Assembly (NCBI GenBank): GCA_016801845.1 | Contig: CM028917.1 | Coordinates: forward strand, 5,401,501-5,465,500 | From: Polydactylus sextarius | Taxonomy: Eukaryota > Chordata > Actinopteri > Polynemidae | Reading direction: 5' to 3' | Length of the DNA stretch: 64,000 nucleotides | In this document: positions 62,997 through 64,000 of the stretch, piece by piece | Numbering within the stretch: the first letter of the stretch is position 1 | How the letters are laid out: each line of letters starts with the position of its first letter | Translations under genes and position numbers: made by a program | The notes under the pieces: model-generated | What the model was told of the DNA's origin: nothing | The model's input: only the letters and a program-made list of their open reading frames with translations | The model's database searches: none

Positions 62997-63113
62997 AATT
63001 GTGTAATATAGTTTAAGTTAGATACTGACACCACTGCCACTGCAGTTCTGTGCAGCCTCTCCATGTCTACAGTTCCAAGCTTGGGCACTTTTGAATTACT
63101 TTTGATTACCAGG

Positions 63114-63144
63114 ATGTTGAAACATCTACCTGGGCTATATTTTG
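63114..63144 (+). CDS. SRCR receptor gene 2, exon 1 (signal peptide)
   Basis: Start codon at 63114 and ten codons MLKHLPGLYF, then one base of the next codon before GTGAGA. Spliced to 63294 it continues with a hydrophobic stretch. This ATG is chosen because it alone gives a signal peptide in phase with the following two exons and because the duplicate at 61465 keeps it. Confidence 0.8.
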
Positions 63145-63293
63145 GTGAGAAACACATGTGAATTCTGAGACAGGGAAAGTTAACATGTTGTGATCTTTAT
63201 AAATGCCCAGAGCGAATTTGTAGATTTTTATGTAAAGAGAATTTGCTTGAAGACATTTCTGCTCAATAATGATAAGCCTTTTTTGTCTTTCAG

Positions 63294-63326
63294 TCTACTT
63301 TCTCTTGACCTCGTCTTCATGTGCAG
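63294..63326 (+). CDS. SRCR receptor gene 2, exon 2 (signal peptide end)
   Basis: 33-bp phase 1-1 mini-exon coding for YFLLTSSSCA after the junction Val. The small residues S-C-A form a good signal-peptidase site just before GVQIRLAG of the first SRCR domain. Acceptor TCTTTCAG, donor GTGAGT. Confidence 0.8.
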
Positions 63327-63515
63327 GTGAGTCTGTTCTACTGTTCTATACATAGAATTCCCATAGATTGTGTATTTTTTCTACCAGCTTGTTTGGTTAC
63401 ACACTAAATTAATTATAAGAGTTGTCATGTACATGACATGTCTACTTTGTATGATGGGCACAAGACAACAGGATACAAACTGCTCCATTTATAAACAATG
63501 TATTCTCTGCCTCAG

Positions 63516-63824
63516 GTGTTCAAATCAGGTTGGCTGGATCTACTCGTTGCTCTGGAAGAGTTGAAATCTATTACAGCAACTCCTGGGGAACTGTCTGTGA
63601 TGACAGCTGGGACCTAAATGACGCTAATGTGGTTTGCAGACAGTTGAGCTGTGGTACAGCACTGGATGCTCCTCAGTCTGCCCACTTTGGTCAAGGAAGT
63701 GGCTCCATCTGGCTTGATGATGTGGCCTGTTCTGGAAATGAAAGGGTTCTGAGTGATTGTCAACACAGAGGTTTTGGGTCACATGACTGTAGTCACAGTG
63801 AGGATGCTGGTGTCATCTGTTCAG
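63516..63824 (+). CDS. SRCR receptor gene 2, exon 3 (first SRCR domain)
   Basis: 309 bp, phase 1-1 group B domain: QIRLAGSTRCSGRVEIYYSN, TVCDDSWDLNDANVVCRQLS, SIWLDDVACSGNERVLSDCQ, HDCSHSEDAGVICS. Eight Cys. More diverged from A and B than these are from each other, and the closest match is the cut exon at 8586-8708, including the intron after it. The gene continues past the right edge, probably as another SRCR-Ig receptor. Confidence 0.92.
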
Positions 63825-64000
63825 GTAGGATGGTTTTATTATTTAAACCACCTTTGTTTTTTTAGCCAGCCATAAGTATTTTTTGGCCTTTGTTAGCAGC
63901 TTTGTCAATGAGCTGTAACTGTCTGACTGTGTTTTCCATGAGGAGAAGAAATAGTCTAACCAGTAAAAAGCATGAATTACTTTGTATGAAACTTGTAAAA
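63825..64000 (+). other. Intron after the first SRCR exon of gene 2
   Basis: Matches 8709-8885 closely over its whole length (for example TTTTCCATGAGGAGAAGAAA in both). No coding content. Confidence 0.75.

Larger units (their letters stand above)
61773..63113. other. Spacer and probable upstream region of the right-hand SRCR gene
   Basis: Contains a T run (61827-61840) and an AC/AT microsatellite (62051-62115). An open frame at 62592-62819 ends with a good donor-like GTAAGT at 62801, but no family is recognised. The last 150 bp hold the promoter-like block 62962-63000. No SRCR exon was found. Confidence 0.5.

Overview
The window reads as a teleost fish chromosome segment. Evidence: spliced exons with GT-AG borders, fish-type Tc1/mariner elements, a LINE tail, TG and TA microsatellites, and a vertebrate retinoic acid receptor followed by large immune-receptor exon clusters. 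No tools were run. Coordinates and translations are by eye from the sequence, and family names come from recognised motifs.

Layout, left to right. (1) 382-3803 (+): the last seven coding exons of a retinoic acid receptor alpha gene (rara), from the second zinc finger to the stop codon. Its probable long 3' UTR runs to an AATAAA at 6765 and is interrupted by a decayed Tc1 element (4210-6120) that itself carries another inserted repeat. (2) 6935-8575: a second Tc1-type element, complete in outline with TIRs of about 210 bp and TA target sites, but with a broken transposase. It lies directly beside a 5'-truncated SRCR exon. (3) 8586-37986: scavenger receptor cysteine-rich (SRCR, group B, eight Cys) exons. 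Twenty full-length exons stand in a higher-order tandem array of two types, A (312 bp, four copies) and B (306 bp, 16 copies, one frameshifted), arranged A-B x12, A-B-B, A-B-B, A. Every exon is phase 1-1, so any number can be joined in frame. (4) 39464-56911: alternating Ig-like exons, alpha and beta, in units of about 2.17 kb. All seven full beta exons are intact; only three of seven alpha exons are. A divergent membrane-proximal Ig exon closes the series. (5) 57604-58293: a transmembrane exon and an acidic, tyrosine-rich cytoplasmic exon with YxxM and YxN motifs, then a poly(A) signal at 58647. (6) 58700-64000: repeats, an orphan pair of leader exons (61465-61772), and the start of a second SRCR gene with a two-exon signal peptide (63114-63326) and a first SRCR domain (63516-63824), running off the right edge.

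Regions 3-5 are best read as one plus-strand gene or gene remnant for a type I membrane receptor (SRCR)n-(Ig)n-TM-tail. It resembles the CD163/WC1/DMBT1-like receptors of fish leukocytes. The left end of this gene is damaged: no signal-peptide exon is visible and the first SRCR exon is cut. The right-hand gene shows what a proper 5' end looks like, and its first SRCR exon and following intron match the truncated copy at 8586. This implies tandem duplication of the whole gene with a spacing near 55 kb. SRCR and Ig clusters share intron modules, including fragments of one hAT-like element, so they expanded by unequal crossing over within one ancestral locus. Two stretches (about 40.9-44.15 kb and 53.44-53.70 kb) are full of small gaps and may be decayed copies or poor assembly.
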